A stretch of 64,000 nucleotides of DNA, taken from Mesorhizobium sp. C432A (GTDB taxonomy: Bacteria > Pseudomonadota > Alphaproteobacteria > Rhizobiales > Rhizobiaceae). The position numbers and the translations under genes are program-made. The stretch lies in assembly GCF_030323145.1 (NCBI RefSeq), contig NZ_CP100470.1, positions 2,211,001 to 2,275,000 on the forward strand. The letters run 5' to 3'. Below, piece by piece: positions 17,022-25,930 of the stretch. Numbering within the stretch: position 1 is the stretch's first letter; every line of letters begins with the position of its first letter. A model generated the notes under the pieces. The model worked only from the letters and a program-made list of their open reading frames with translations. It did not search any database and was not told the origin of the DNA.

Positions 17022-18568
17022 GGCGTCGCCTCCGGCGAAGCCGAAGTGTTCGCGGTCGGATCAGCCAATATGCCGATATCGGCCTTGGCGCCGCGCGGCA
17101 GGCCGTAGGCGGCGCGCATCAGCGCCGGCTCGTCGGCCTCCTCGACCGGAAAAATGTCGACCAGGCGGCCGCCGAAGATGACGATGACGCGGTCGCAGAC
17201 GCGCTGCACCTCCTCCAGCTCCGAGGTGTAGAACAGCACCGACTTGCCGTTGCCGGCGAGTTCGCGCAGCAGCTTGTAGATCTCCTGCTTGGTGCCGACA
17301 TCGATGCCGCGCGTCGGGTCGAAGCACAGGATGGTGCGGGCATCCGCCGCGATCCAGCGGGCGATGGTCACCTTCTGCTGATTGCCCCCGGACAGGCGCT
17401 GCACCTCGCCTTGCGCGCGGGTGTCGATCTGCAGCCGCTCGATGGCGCTGAGCACGGTCGTGCGTTCGCGGCGCCTGTTGATCGGGCCCCAGTTGCGCAG
17501 CGCGGCACTGAAAGGCAGCGCGATGTTTTCGCGCACCGAGCGCTGCATGGCGAGCGCTTCCGAGCGGTCGCCCGGCACATAGGCAATGCCGGCGCGGATG
17601 GCGTCGATCGGATGCGAGAATTTCACCGGCTGGCCATCGACTTCGATCGTGCCGCCGGAGGGCCGGATCGAGCCGGCAAGGGCGGCGAACAACTCGTCCT
17701 GGCCCTGGCCTTCGAGCGCCACGACGCCGGCCACCTCGCCGTCGGCGAGATCGAAGGAGACATCGCTGAGCTTGGCGCCGACGCGCAGGTTTCGCACCGA
17801 AATGCGCGGCCGGGTGGTCGCGGGCGCGGCCTTCTCGGCGGCGCTGCGGGCGGCGACATGAGTTTTCACGATACGGGTGCCGAGCATCAGCTCGACGATC
17901 TTTTCCTCGACGCCCGGCACGATGTCGACGACGCCGACGGTCTCGCCGTCGCGCAGCACGGTGGCGCGGTCGCATAGTGCGGAGATTTCGACGAAGCGGT
18001 GCGAGATGAAGATCACGGCGCGGCCTGAATCGCCCTGGCGGCGCACCACTTCCAGCACCTTTTCGGCGAGGTTGGCGGGCAGGGCCGCCGTCATCTCGTC
18101 AAGCAGCAGCACGTCGGGCCCGACGGCGAGCGCCCGCGCCAGGTCGAGCACGCGCAGCACGGCCAGCGGAATGTCGCGCGCGGTGTCGCGCAGATCGAGG
18201 TCAAGAATGCCGAGCTCGCGCACCCAGGCGCGGAACGGCTCGACCGGCGTGCCGGTGAGCCTGAGATTGGAGAGAACGTCGAGATCGGGGATCAGCGACG
18301 GCTCCTGGTAGACCGGCAGCAGCCCGGCGCGGCGCGCGGCGGCGGGCGAGCGAATGTCGCGCGCTTCGTCGCGGATCAGGATGCGGCCGGCATTGGCGGG
18401 AATGGCGCCGGTCAGGATCTTTACCAGCGTCGACTTGCCGGCGCCATTGGCGCCCATAAGCGCGTGGACTTCGCCGGGCCGGACGGAGAGCGACGCGTTG
18501 CGCAAGGCCGCGACCGCGCCGTAGTTCTTGGCGACGCCGGTGGCGTCGAGGAGGGGGCTGGTGGTCAA
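17018..18568 (-). CDS. sugar ABC transporter ATP-binding protein (two NBDs)
   Basis: 516 residues. NBD1 has Walker A GANGAGKST (39-47), a degenerate signature (LAVLRVLDLARAL) and Walker B LLLDEMTAALP. NBD2 has a degenerate Walker A (LEGQGQDELF), an intact signature LSGGNQQKV and a Walker B reading LCFDPTRGIDVG near residue 415, so the residue after the Asp is Pro and the usual catalytic Glu is absent. Degenerate NBD halves are usual in RbsA/MglA-type ATPases; loss of the NBD2 Glu is less so. It powers the two neighbouring permeases. Confidence 0.9.
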   Translation of the reverse strand: MTTSPLLDATGVAKNYGAVAALRNASLSVRPGEVHALMGANGAGKSTLVKILTGAIPANAGRILIRDEARDIRSPAAARRAGLLPVYQEPSLIPDLDVLSNLRLTGTPVEPFRAWVRELGILDLDLRDTARDIPLAVLRVLDLARALAVGPDVLLLDEMTAALPANLAEKVLEVVRRQGDSGRAVIFISHRFVEISALCDRATVLRDGETVGVVDIVPGVEEKIVELMLGTRIVKTHVAARSAAEKAAPATTRPRISVRNLRVGAKLSDVSFDLADGEVAGVVALEGQGQDELFAALAGSIRPSGGTIEVDGQPVKFSHPIDAIRAGIAYVPGDRSEALAMQRSVRENIALPFSAALRNWGPINRRRERTTVLSAIERLQIDTRAQGEVQRLSGGNQQKVTIARWIAADARTILCFDPTRGIDVGTKQEIYKLLRELAGNGKSVLFYTSELEEVQRVCDRVIVIFGGRLVDIFPVEEADEPALMRAAYGLPRGAKADIGILADPTANTSASPEATP

Positions 18569-18602
18569 ATCGATGTCCGCATCAGAAATTCTCTTGCTGG
18601 CA

Positions 18603-18776
18603 CTCTACGGCGCCCCCCTCTGTCCTGCCGGACATCTCCCCCACTTGGGGGGAGATTGGCAGTTCCGGCGCCGTCCCTCGTCTTGCGACGTAGAAAATTA
18701 GCGAAAGCCGAGATGACAGCCAATCTCCCCACCCGTGGGGGAGATGTCCGGCAGGACAGAGGGGGGCGCCGTAGAG
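18603..18776. repeat. inverted-repeat intergenic element, type B
   Basis: Near-perfect long inverted repeat. The outer ends are CTCTACGGCGCCCCC and its complement, continuing through TGTCCTGCCGGACATCTCCC and GGGGAGATTGGC, with a centre of about 58 bases (18661-18719). Same family as 15846-16012. It occupies the gap between the binding-protein gene and the ATPase gene of the operon, a position where a stem-loop commonly lowers downstream expression relative to the binding protein. Confidence 0.85.
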
Positions 18777-18836
18777 CGCTAGTCTGTGTGGCGAGGACGG
18801 CCGTTCGCCGTCCTCGCCAGTTCATTCAAACCAGGC

Positions 18837-19871
18837 TTACTCCCCCGGCCCCTTGCAGGCCACGATCTGCTCCTTCGTGTAGGTCGTCCACTCCGGGATC
18901 GAGATCGAGACCGGCCATTCCGGGCTCAGCGACGGGTCGGCGGCTGCCTTCAGCTTGGCCTTGCCTTCGTCGGTGGCGTTGTCCCACAGCTGCGGGTCGA
19001 CCAGCACTGTCTGCTGCGCCGGCTTCTTGCCGTCGAGGATCTGCAGCGCCAGCGTCACGCCCGCGCCGCCGATCGAGCCGGGGTTGGTGACGGCTGCACC
19101 GACGAGACCTTTCACCGAGCTCAGCTGGCCGACGAAGCCGGCATTGTCGGCGCCGACCACCGGCACCAGCGGCGCCTGCGATTCGACCAGCGCGTCGACG
19201 ATGACGTTGTCGATGCCCGACGTCCACACGCCGTTGAACGGCGTGCCGGTGGCCAGGAACGACAGCATCTGCTGCTTGGCCTGATCCTGCTGCCAGCCGG
19301 TGAAGACTTCCTGCGCCACCTTCACGCCGGGGTTTTCGGCCAGCGCCTTCTTGAAGCCTTTGTCGCGATCGCTATCGGCCGAGGCGCCGGCGGCGCCGCG
19401 CATGTAGAACACTTCGCCCTTGCCGCCCATCTGCTGGAACAGCCATTTGGCGCCGAGATAGGCATACTGTTCCTGGTTGTTGGAGATGATGTAGGCCGAC
19501 GGTTCGGTCACCGCTTGGTCGACGGCAACGACGACGATGCCGGCCTTGGTGGCTTCTTCCAGGCCCGCCTTGATGCCGGCGGGATCAGCGGGGTTGACGA
19601 CGATGGCGTCGACCTTGGCGCTGATCAGATTGCGAATGTCTTCGAGCTGGCCGGCGGCATCGGTGTTGCGGTGGGCGATGTTGAGCTTCGTCACTTCGCC
19701 CGAAGCCAGCGCCTGCGCCTTCATGGCGCAGACCATTTCCTCGCGCCAGCCATTGCCCTGCACGGTGTTGGAAATGCCGATCGTATATTTGGCTTCGGCC
19801 GACGACACGCCCATCGATGCCAGCAAGGCAGCGCCCGCAAGCAACGGGACCATGGTCAGTATTTTCTTCAT
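18837..19871 (-). CDS. periplasmic sugar-binding protein of ribose-type ABC importer
   Basis: 344 residues from ATG 19871 (GGAGGAGT upstream). Signal peptide about 1-27 (MVPLLAGAALLASMGVSSAEA). The mature part is a periplasmic-binding-protein type 1 fold: YTIGISNTVQGNGWREEMVC, then ISAKVDAIVVNPADPAG, VAVDQAVTEPSAYIISN and VVGADNAGFVGQL. First gene of the transporter operon; downstream genes follow after element 18603-18776. The sugar is unknown; the adjacent polyol dehydrogenase genes suggest a sugar alcohol or ketose. Confidence 0.92.
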   Translation of the reverse strand: MKKILTMVPLLAGAALLASMGVSSAEAKYTIGISNTVQGNGWREEMVCAMKAQALASGEVTKLNIAHRNTDAAGQLEDIRNLISAKVDAIVVNPADPAGIKAGLEEATKAGIVVVAVDQAVTEPSAYIISNNQEQYAYLGAKWLFQQMGGKGEVFYMRGAAGASADSDRDKGFKKALAENPGVKVAQEVFTGWQQDQAKQQMLSFLATGTPFNGVWTSGIDNVIVDALVESQAPLVPVVGADNAGFVGQLSSVKGLVGAAVTNPGSIGGAGVTLALQILDGKKPAQQTVLVDPQLWDNATDEGKAKLKAAADPSLSPEWPVSISIPEWTTYTKEQIVACKGPGE

Positions 19872-19949
19872 GTCAGTACTCCTCCACATTGTTGTTTTTC
19901 GTCTCAGGGCCAGACCCTTCGGCAGGATCGGACCAAGTCATTCACCTCG

Positions 19950-20864
19950 TCATTTGACGAAGGGGCGCAGCACGTCGCGGGCGAGCAGGAAGCCCCGCTT
20001 CACCGCATCGTCGTTGCCTTCAAACCGCCTGTCCTCATGTTCGATGATGACCGAGCCGTCATAGCCGGCGCGGTAGAGGCCGGAGAAGAAGCCTCTCCAG
20101 TCGACATCGCCCAATCCCGGCATGCGCGGCACCTGCCAGCCTATCCCGGCGGAAAGAATCCCGCGCTCATACAAACCATCATGATCGATCATCAAATCCT
20201 TGGCGTGGACATGCAGCATGTAGGGGCCGAACTCCCGGATGAAGCGGCCCTGGTCGATCATCTGCCAGACCAGATGCGAGGGGTCGAAATTCATGCCGAC
20301 CTCGCCGCCCCAGGCCTCGAGGATGCGCCGCCAGATGTAGGGCGAATAGGCGATGTTGTGCCCGCCCGGCCATTCGTCATAACTGAAGATCATCGGGCAG
20401 TTCTCGAAGGTGAGTTTTACCCCGTGATCGCGCGCATAGGCGACGGTCTCGGGCCAGACTTTCAGCGCGTCCTGCCAGTTGACGTCGACGGTCTTCGAGG
20501 CATCGCCACCGCAGAAGGTGTTGACCACCGGCACGCCCATATTGGCGGCCAGCACGATGACCTTCTTCAGATGGCCGATGACGGCCTCGCGATGGGCGGG
20601 GTCCGGATGCAACGGGTTGGGATAGTAGCCGAGGCCGGAGACCGTCAGCTTCTTCTCCGTCAGCGAAGCGACGATCTCCTTGGCCTGCGCGGGCGAGGTG
20701 GAAGCGGCATCGATATGGCTGGTGCCGGCATAGCGTCGCGTCGCGCCGGATGTCTTCGGCCAGCAGGCGATTTCCAGCGCCTCGAAGCCGGCCGAGTGCG
20801 CCCAGTCGGCGACCTCGCCAAGCGGCGTCTCCGCAAACGGTGCTGTAAGCACTCCAAGTTTCAT
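19950..20864 (-). CDS. sugar phosphate isomerase/epimerase (AP-endonuclease 2-type TIM barrel)
   Basis: 304 residues. TIM-barrel features are LGVLTAPFAETPLGEVADWA, FEALEIACWPKTSG, VKLTFENCPMIF with a conserved Glu, NFDPSHLVWQ with the metal-binding Asp/His, HVHAKDL and VIIEHEDRRFEG with the final Glu. These match the xylose-isomerase-like family. It sits 22 bases after the mannitol-dehydrogenase-family gene and about 80 bases before the binding protein. A carbohydrate ketose/aldose isomerisation or epimerisation is likely. Confidence 0.88.
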   Translation of the reverse strand: MKLGVLTAPFAETPLGEVADWAHSAGFEALEIACWPKTSGATRRYAGTSHIDAASTSPAQAKEIVASLTEKKLTVSGLGYYPNPLHPDPAHREAVIGHLKKVIVLAANMGVPVVNTFCGGDASKTVDVNWQDALKVWPETVAYARDHGVKLTFENCPMIFSYDEWPGGHNIAYSPYIWRRILEAWGGEVGMNFDPSHLVWQMIDQGRFIREFGPYMLHVHAKDLMIDHDGLYERGILSAGIGWQVPRMPGLGDVDWRGFFSGLYRAGYDGSVIIEHEDRRFEGNDDAVKRGFLLARDVLRPFVK

Positions 20865-20885
20865 TCTGCCTCCCTAGACCGACGA

Positions 20886-22421
20886 CTATAATGCCGATTG
20901 TTTGGATCGCTTCAACCTCGCGACCTCATCTTGTTCGAGACTGTGCCGGACAGCCGCCATCGGATCGTCCGACAGCAGGTCGCCCAGCGCCGATATCACG
21001 GCCGCGCGGAACGTATCGTCGGCGGCAAGGCCGGGGCCGAATATCCCGTCGATGGCAAGGATGGCGGACACCAGCGCGCTGGCATCGTGACCGGTCGCGT
21101 CGGCGATTGCGGCGACCTTGCCGGCATAGGGGTCCGACACCGGCCAGCGTCTGCCGAAACGTCCCGAGGCCTGGATCAGATAGGCCATCCAGCCGGCGAC
21201 CGGCACCGACAGCAGCCCGATGCTTTGGCCCTGGCTCAGCCGGTCGCGGATCGGGTTGAGCAGGCGCTGGACGATCTTCTGCGAACCGTCGGTCGCGACC
21301 TGGTGGTTGCGGTGGCGGATCGCGGTGTTCTTCAGCCGGGCAAGGCTCTGCTCGACATAGGCGAGCGGCAGGACGCCGGATACCGGCATCAGCGTCGGCA
21401 CAGTCTCCTCGACCAGCATGCGCCTGATGAAGTCCGACAGCAGCGGGTTGGCTATGGCATCCGATGTGTGCTCGAGCCCGGCCAGCACGCCGAGCGTAGC
21501 CAGTGTCGTCTGGGCGCCGTTCAGCACCCGCATCTTGAGATGCTCGAACGGCGTGACGTCGTCGACGAAGGTGGCGCCGACCAGATCCCAGCGCGGCATG
21601 CGGCCGGCGAATTTTTCCTCGATCACCCACTGCCGGAACGGCTCACCGACAGCGACGGCGGCATCGTGGTAGCCGAACCATTGTTCGACACTATCGAGGT
21701 CATCCTGCGTCACCGCCGGCGCAATGCGGTCGACCATGGCCGAGGGGAATGCGACGTTGGCCGCGATCCAATCGGCCAGCCCATTGCCGCGCGGTTCGGC
21801 AAAGCTGCGCACGACGTTGCCGAGGATGACGCCATTGGCCGGAATGTTGTCGCAGGACAGCAGCGTCAGCGGCCGCCCATGCGTGGCCCTGCGCTGCTCC
21901 AGCGCCCGCACCAGCAGGCCGGGGACGCTGCGAGGCGTCTCGGGGTTGGCGAGGTCGTGGACGATATCGGGATGGCCAAGGTCGAGTTCGCCGCTGGACG
22001 GGACGTGGCAATAGCCTTTTTCGGTCACCGTCATCGTCACCAGCTCGATATCGGGTGAGATCAGCACACCCAGCGCCGGTGCGGCACTCTCCTGGCTGTC
22101 GACCACCCGGACGATGCTGCCGATCACACGTGCCTCGATATGGCTGTTCTCGCGGATCAGCCTTGTGTACAGCCCGCCCTGCCGTCCCAGCGTGTCGGCA
22201 AGGCTGGGCGGACGGATGTTGATGCCGACGATGCCCCAGCGGTCGAAGCGCAGCGAGATGAGATCGTCGGTGTATTCGGCCTGGTGGCAGCGGTGGAAGG
22301 CGCCGACGCCGAGATGCGCCATCCCTGCGGCAAGCACGGTGCGATCGTAGGACGGTGTCTGCACCGATGCCGGCAAGCGATCGAGCAGCGCCGGCCCAAG
22401 CGTTTCGGTGGAAGCGCTCAC
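20886..22421 (-). CDS. mannitol dehydrogenase / uronate reductase family oxidoreductase
   Basis: 511 residues, starting with GTG 22421, which overlaps the stop of the preceding SDR gene (GTGA). The N-terminal NAD-binding part has AHLGVGAFHRCHQAEYTDDL near 35. The family's Lys-x4-Asn-x2-His catalytic signature reads K296-MRVL-N301-GA-Q304: the His of Pseudomonas mannitol 2-dehydrogenase (K295, N300, H303) is replaced by Gln. Overall length fits polyol dehydrogenases and fructuronate/mannonate reductases. It probably oxidises the imported polyol or reduces a uronate; the His change makes the exact reaction uncertain. Confidence 0.88.
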   Translation of the reverse strand: MSASTETLGPALLDRLPASVQTPSYDRTVLAAGMAHLGVGAFHRCHQAEYTDDLISLRFDRWGIVGINIRPPSLADTLGRQGGLYTRLIRENSHIEARVIGSIVRVVDSQESAAPALGVLISPDIELVTMTVTEKGYCHVPSSGELDLGHPDIVHDLANPETPRSVPGLLVRALEQRRATHGRPLTLLSCDNIPANGVILGNVVRSFAEPRGNGLADWIAANVAFPSAMVDRIAPAVTQDDLDSVEQWFGYHDAAVAVGEPFRQWVIEEKFAGRMPRWDLVGATFVDDVTPFEHLKMRVLNGAQTTLATLGVLAGLEHTSDAIANPLLSDFIRRMLVEETVPTLMPVSGVLPLAYVEQSLARLKNTAIRHRNHQVATDGSQKIVQRLLNPIRDRLSQGQSIGLLSVPVAGWMAYLIQASGRFGRRWPVSDPYAGKVAAIADATGHDASALVSAILAIDGIFGPGLAADDTFRAAVISALGDLLSDDPMAAVRHSLEQDEVARLKRSKQSAL

Positions 22422-23200
22422 CGGTTCGCCCCGATCACCGCCTGCTCCTGGTCGATGACCGCGCCGGTCATCGGGCCGGCCGCGTCGGACAGCAGGAAGA
22501 CGGCGAGGCTGGCGATGTCGTCCGGCGTCAGCAGCCGGCCGAAAGGCTGCGCGGCATTGGCCTTGTCGAGCCAGCCGGGGCCGTTGCCCAATGTCTCCGC
22601 CTGCATGATGCGTTCGGCCGGCGTGTCGGTCCAGCCGACATTGATGCCGTTGACGCGGATGCGATCGAAACGGTGGGCGTTGGCGGCGTTCCTGGTCAGC
22701 GTCGCCAGCGCGCCCTTGGTGGCGGAATAGACGGCGAGTTCCGGCGAACCGCAATGGGCGTTGATCGACAGGATGTTGAGAATGGCGCCGCCCTGTCCGC
22801 GCTGCTTCATGTCGGCAATCGCCGCCTGCATCAGGAAGAACGGCGCGCGCGTGTTGACGGCAAACAGCGCCGCCCAATCGTCGAGGCTGGCGTCGAGGAA
22901 AGAGGCGCGATCGGTCAGGCCGGCGGCGTTGACCAGCGCATCGATGCGGCCGAAGCGCTCGATGCAGGCCTGCGCCAGAAGGGTGGGGGCGTCAGCATCG
23001 GCAAGGTCGGCGGTGACGAAGATGGTCGGCGTGCCCAATTGCGAAAGCTCGGCCGCCACGGCCTCGCCACGCGCCCTCTCGCGCCCGGTGACCAACAGCC
23101 CGGCGGCACCGGAACGCGCCAGCGTCTCGGCAATGGCGCGGCCAATGCCTTGCGTCGACCCGGTGACCAGAGCCACCTTGCCGTCAAGCCGGATCTCCAT
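22418..23200 (-). CDS. SDR family oxidoreductase
   Basis: 260 residues; ATG 23200 has a strong GGGAGGAGG site, so the upstream extension is rejected. Cofactor motif TGSTQGIGRAIAETLA at about 14, NAAG-type motif (VNAAGLTDRASF), catalytic Ser region ILNILSINAHCG and YSATKGALATLTRN with the Tyr-x3-Lys pair. Classical short-chain dehydrogenase acting on a sugar or polyol. Translationally coupled to the mannitol-dehydrogenase-family gene. Confidence 0.92.
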   Translation of the reverse strand: MEIRLDGKVALVTGSTQGIGRAIAETLARSGAAGLLVTGRERARGEAVAAELSQLGTPTIFVTADLADADAPTLLAQACIERFGRIDALVNAAGLTDRASFLDASLDDWAALFAVNTRAPFFLMQAAIADMKQRGQGGAILNILSINAHCGSPELAVYSATKGALATLTRNAANAHRFDRIRVNGINVGWTDTPAERIMQAETLGNGPGWLDKANAAQPFGRLLTPDDIASLAVFLLSDAAGPMTGAVIDQEQAVIGANR

Positions 23201-23220
23201 TCCTCCTCCCGGGAATAAAG

Positions 23221-23236
23221 TTTCTATTTTGAGAAA
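23221..23236. promoter_or_regulatory. small inverted repeat upstream of the SDR operon
   Basis: TTTCT-6-AGAAA inverted repeat in an AT-rich patch about 20 bases upstream of the SDR start and just past the end of the RpiR gene. Position and symmetry would suit a regulator site, possibly for the adjacent RpiR protein. Short arms make chance occurrence possible. Confidence 0.35.
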
Positions 23237-23279
23237 TATGGAACGACAATTCCCGATAGTCAATTGGACCAGTGATGCC

Positions 23280-24167
23280 TCATTCGCCGCGCCGCGCCGC
23301 CACGCCATGGACCAGCGCCATCCCAACGGCGAGCGAGGCCGCCAGTGAGCGGAAGCCGGCAAAGTCGGATTCCACCACTTCCAGCCAGCTGTCCGAGAGC
23401 GGGATCAGCGGGCTGAAGGTGCTGTCGGTGACGGTGACGATACGCGCCTTGCGCTCATGCGCCACCGCGACGAGATCGGGCGTGATCGAATTGTAGGGGC
23501 TAAACGAGACAGCGAGCACGGCATCCCGGCCGCTGATGCAGCCGATCTGGTCGAGTGCGGAGGAGCCGACATTGTCGACCAGCACATTGCGCACGCCCTG
23601 CTGCGACAGTGTCAGGGAGAGATAGGCGGTGACGGGAAAGGCGCGCTTGGAGCCGATGACATAGATCAGCTCGGCGGCCGCCAGCAGCGCCACCATCTTG
23701 TCGAAACTCGCGACATCGAAGCCCGCCTCGATGCGGCCAAGCGAGGCCTGCGACGCGCCGACCATGCCGTGCAGGAAATGCAGATTGGGCTCGGTCTCGG
23801 TGCGCGGTTCGCCGCGCCCTTCCGGCCATGAGCCCTTGATGTGCTCCTTGAACAGGCCCTGGAAATCGGAAAAGCCAGAATAGCCGAAGATCTGGGCAAA
23901 GCGCACCAGCGTCGAGGGCTGCACGCCGGCCTGTGCCGCAACCTGCGCGATGGTGCCGAGCGCGACGTCGCTCGGATGCTGCCACAGGAAGATTGCCACC
24001 TGGCGCAGCCGCTTGGGGAAATGCACCGTGCCCGACGACAGCACCGCGCGCAGCTCCTCATAGGTCTGCGGCTGGATGTAGCCAAGCGCGGCCAGCGAGC
24101 GCCCGCGCTTGCGCGTCGCCGCCTCGTCGGTGCTGGACCGTCCGGATGCCTTGCTTGCCCCACTCAT
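23280..24167 (-). CDS. MurR/RpiR family transcriptional regulator
   Basis: 295 residues. The N-terminal HTH_6 domain is about 45-120 (LRQVAIFLWQHPSDVALGTI then QPSTLVRFAQIFGYSGFSDF). A SIS sugar-phosphate-binding domain follows at about 150-285 (LIYVIGSKRAFPVTAYLSL and AVLAVSFSPYNSITPDLVA). It lies upstream of, and in line with, the SDR/polyol operon and divergent from the Gfo/Idh/MocA gene, so it probably senses a phosphosugar and controls both. Confidence 0.92.
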   Translation of the reverse strand: MSGASKASGRSSTDEAATRKRGRSLAALGYIQPQTYEELRAVLSSGTVHFPKRLRQVAIFLWQHPSDVALGTIAQVAAQAGVQPSTLVRFAQIFGYSGFSDFQGLFKEHIKGSWPEGRGEPRTETEPNLHFLHGMVGASQASLGRIEAGFDVASFDKMVALLAAAELIYVIGSKRAFPVTAYLSLTLSQQGVRNVLVDNVGSSALDQIGCISGRDAVLAVSFSPYNSITPDLVAVAHERKARIVTVTDSTFSPLIPLSDSWLEVVESDFAGFRSLAASLAVGMALVHGVAARRGE

Positions 24168-24253
24168 GATTTCAGGCTAGCGCGACACGATCGTTTTACA
24201 ATATGAAAATTGGAAATCATGTTCGAAAGCGGTCTGCCGGGAGGAGCTTGAAA

Positions 24254-25438
24254 ATGGTCTACGCAACATCGGACGGGTCGGCCGGCAAGCGGCTGCGGGT
24301 CGGCATGGTCGGCGGCGGCCGCAACGCTTTCATCGGCGCGGTGCATCGGCTCGCCATGCGCCTCGACGACCAGATCGTGCTGGTCGCCGGCGCGCTGTCG
24401 TCGGACCCGGAAAACGCCGCCGCATCGGCCGCCGAGATCGGCATCGCGCCGGATCGCAGCTATGCCGACTATCGCGAGATGGCGCGAACCGAAGCAGCGC
24501 GGCCGGACGGCATCGAGGCGGTGGTCATCGTCACGCCCAACCATCTGCACGCGCCGATCGCCACGGCCTTTCTCGAGGCCGGCATCGACGTGATCTGCGA
24601 CAAGCCGCTGTCGACGACGCTGGCCGATGCAGAGGCACTGGTGGCGCTGGCGCGGGAGAAAAAGCGTCGCTTCGTCGTCACGCTCAACAACACCGGCTAC
24701 GCCATGGTCCGCCAGGCGCGCGAGATGGTGGCGGCGGGCGCGCTTGGCCGCATGGTGTCCGTGCATGGCGCCTACATCCAGGACTGGCTGACCAAGCCGA
24801 TCGACGCCGAGGGCCAGAAGCAGGCGGAGTGGCGCACCGATCCGGCGCGCGCCGGGCAGTCGGCGGTGCTGGCCGACATCGGCGTGCATGCCTTCAACCT
24901 GGCAAGCTATATCTCCGGCTGTGAGGCCGAGGCGGTGTCGGCGGATCTGTTCACTGCCGTGCCGGGACGCCGGCTCGACGACAATGCGCATGTGCTGGTG
25001 CGCTGGACCGGCGGGGCGCGCGGCACGATCCTCGCCAGCCAGACCTCGCCCGGCCACTACAATGATCTCTCGGTGCGCATCTATGGCGACAAAGCCGGGC
25101 TCGAATGGTCGGGTGGCCGGCCGGAGGAATTGCGCTTCTCCATCTACGGCGAGGAGACCCGCACGCTGGTGCGCGGCGGCCATGGCTCGACGACGGAAAG
25201 CCAACGCGTGTCGCGCATGCCGGCGGCGCATCCGGAAGGCTATATCGAGGCCTTCGCCAATTTCTACCGCGACGCCGCCGATATCATTCGCGCCCATCGC
25301 TCTGGTGGGGTGGTGGATGCGGCGCGCGCAGCGCAGGTGCCCGATGTGGTGGAGGGCGCGCGCGGGGTGAAGTTTGTTGCGGCGGCGGTGGAGTCGAATG
25401 CAGCGGGTGGGGCTTGGACGGCGGCAAGGTTTGGGTGA
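24254..25438 (+). CDS. Gfo/Idh/MocA family oxidoreductase
   Basis: 394 residues from ATG 24254 (GGGAGGAG upstream). Rossmann start VGMVGGGRNAFIGAVHRLAM at about 17, the second family motif at ICDKPLSTTLADAEALVALA (Asp for Glu in the usual EKP), and a C-terminal alpha/beta domain with DIGVHAFNLASYISG. NAD(P)-dependent sugar or inositol-type dehydrogenase. Divergent from the RpiR gene with which it shares an 86-base promoter region; probably part of the same pathway. Confidence 0.92.
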   Translation: MVYATSDGSAGKRLRVGMVGGGRNAFIGAVHRLAMRLDDQIVLVAGALSSDPENAAASAAEIGIAPDRSYADYREMARTEAARPDGIEAVVIVTPNHLHAPIATAFLEAGIDVICDKPLSTTLADAEALVALAREKKRRFVVTLNNTGYAMVRQAREMVAAGALGRMVSVHGAYIQDWLTKPIDAEGQKQAEWRTDPARAGQSAVLADIGVHAFNLASYISGCEAEAVSADLFTAVPGRRLDDNAHVLVRWTGGARGTILASQTSPGHYNDLSVRIYGDKAGLEWSGGRPEELRFSIYGEETRTLVRGGHGSTTESQRVSRMPAAHPEGYIEAFANFYRDAADIIRAHRSGGVVDAARAAQVPDVVEGARGVKFVAAAVESNAAGGAWTAARFG

Positions 25439-25665
25439 GGACGGGAGCTGCCGTGGTTCAGCGGTAGAAGCAATCACCTGGGGGACTGGCGCTGCCCTAA
25501 GGGATTGACCTGCCGAAGGCGCTACCGCCGCCGCAGCAGACCTGGCAGCGGCGGGGCGCCAAGTACTCTTCGGTCGCTTTACTGGGCAAAACGCTGCTAT
25601 GCATGTGTTAATCATGATATGGGTTGTTCATTGTCAGAGCATCGGCCCAGCCGTATTCGGTAACA

Positions 25666-25917
25666 ATGCGCAACTTGTCTCTCTTCCTTGCTGCCAGCCT
25701 CGGCTGCCTCGTTCTCTCGGCGGTTTCCTTCGGCGCTCCGCAAGGCCTGCTCGTCACCCTGTTCCCGGACAGCAATGCAGCGAAGGTGGCGCAGTGCAGA
25801 AGCCTACTCAAAATCCGTTTCGACACGGGCGAATGGCCGGACAAGGGCGCGGCTGACTACATGCGCTATGACGAGTGCTACTATCTGATCTGTGGCGGAA
25901 CCAGGCCGAGCGCTTGA
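25666..25917 (+). CDS. small exported hypothetical protein
   Basis: 83 residues from ATG 25666 (an upstream ATG at 25624 is also possible). The N-terminus is a signal-peptide-like hydrophobic stretch (LSLFLAASLGCLVLSAVSFG). The remaining 60 residues contain three Cys (AQCRSLL, DECYYLIC), which could form a disulphide. No recognised family and no clear ribosome site, so moderate confidence. The preceding 225 bases hold only a worn fragment of a dispersed repeat near 25480. Confidence 0.45.
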   Translation: MRNLSLFLAASLGCLVLSAVSFGAPQGLLVTLFPDSNAAKVAQCRSLLKIRFDTGEWPDKGAADYMRYDECYYLICGGTRPSA

Positions 25918-25930
25918 AGGCTTGGTGCAG

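Noticed and set aside
18786..20891. 701-residue open frame on the plus strand
   Set aside because: It lies opposite the binding-protein and epimerase genes, has Arg/His/Asp-rich low-complexity composition, and shows no family motif. Long antisense frames are expected at this GC content.
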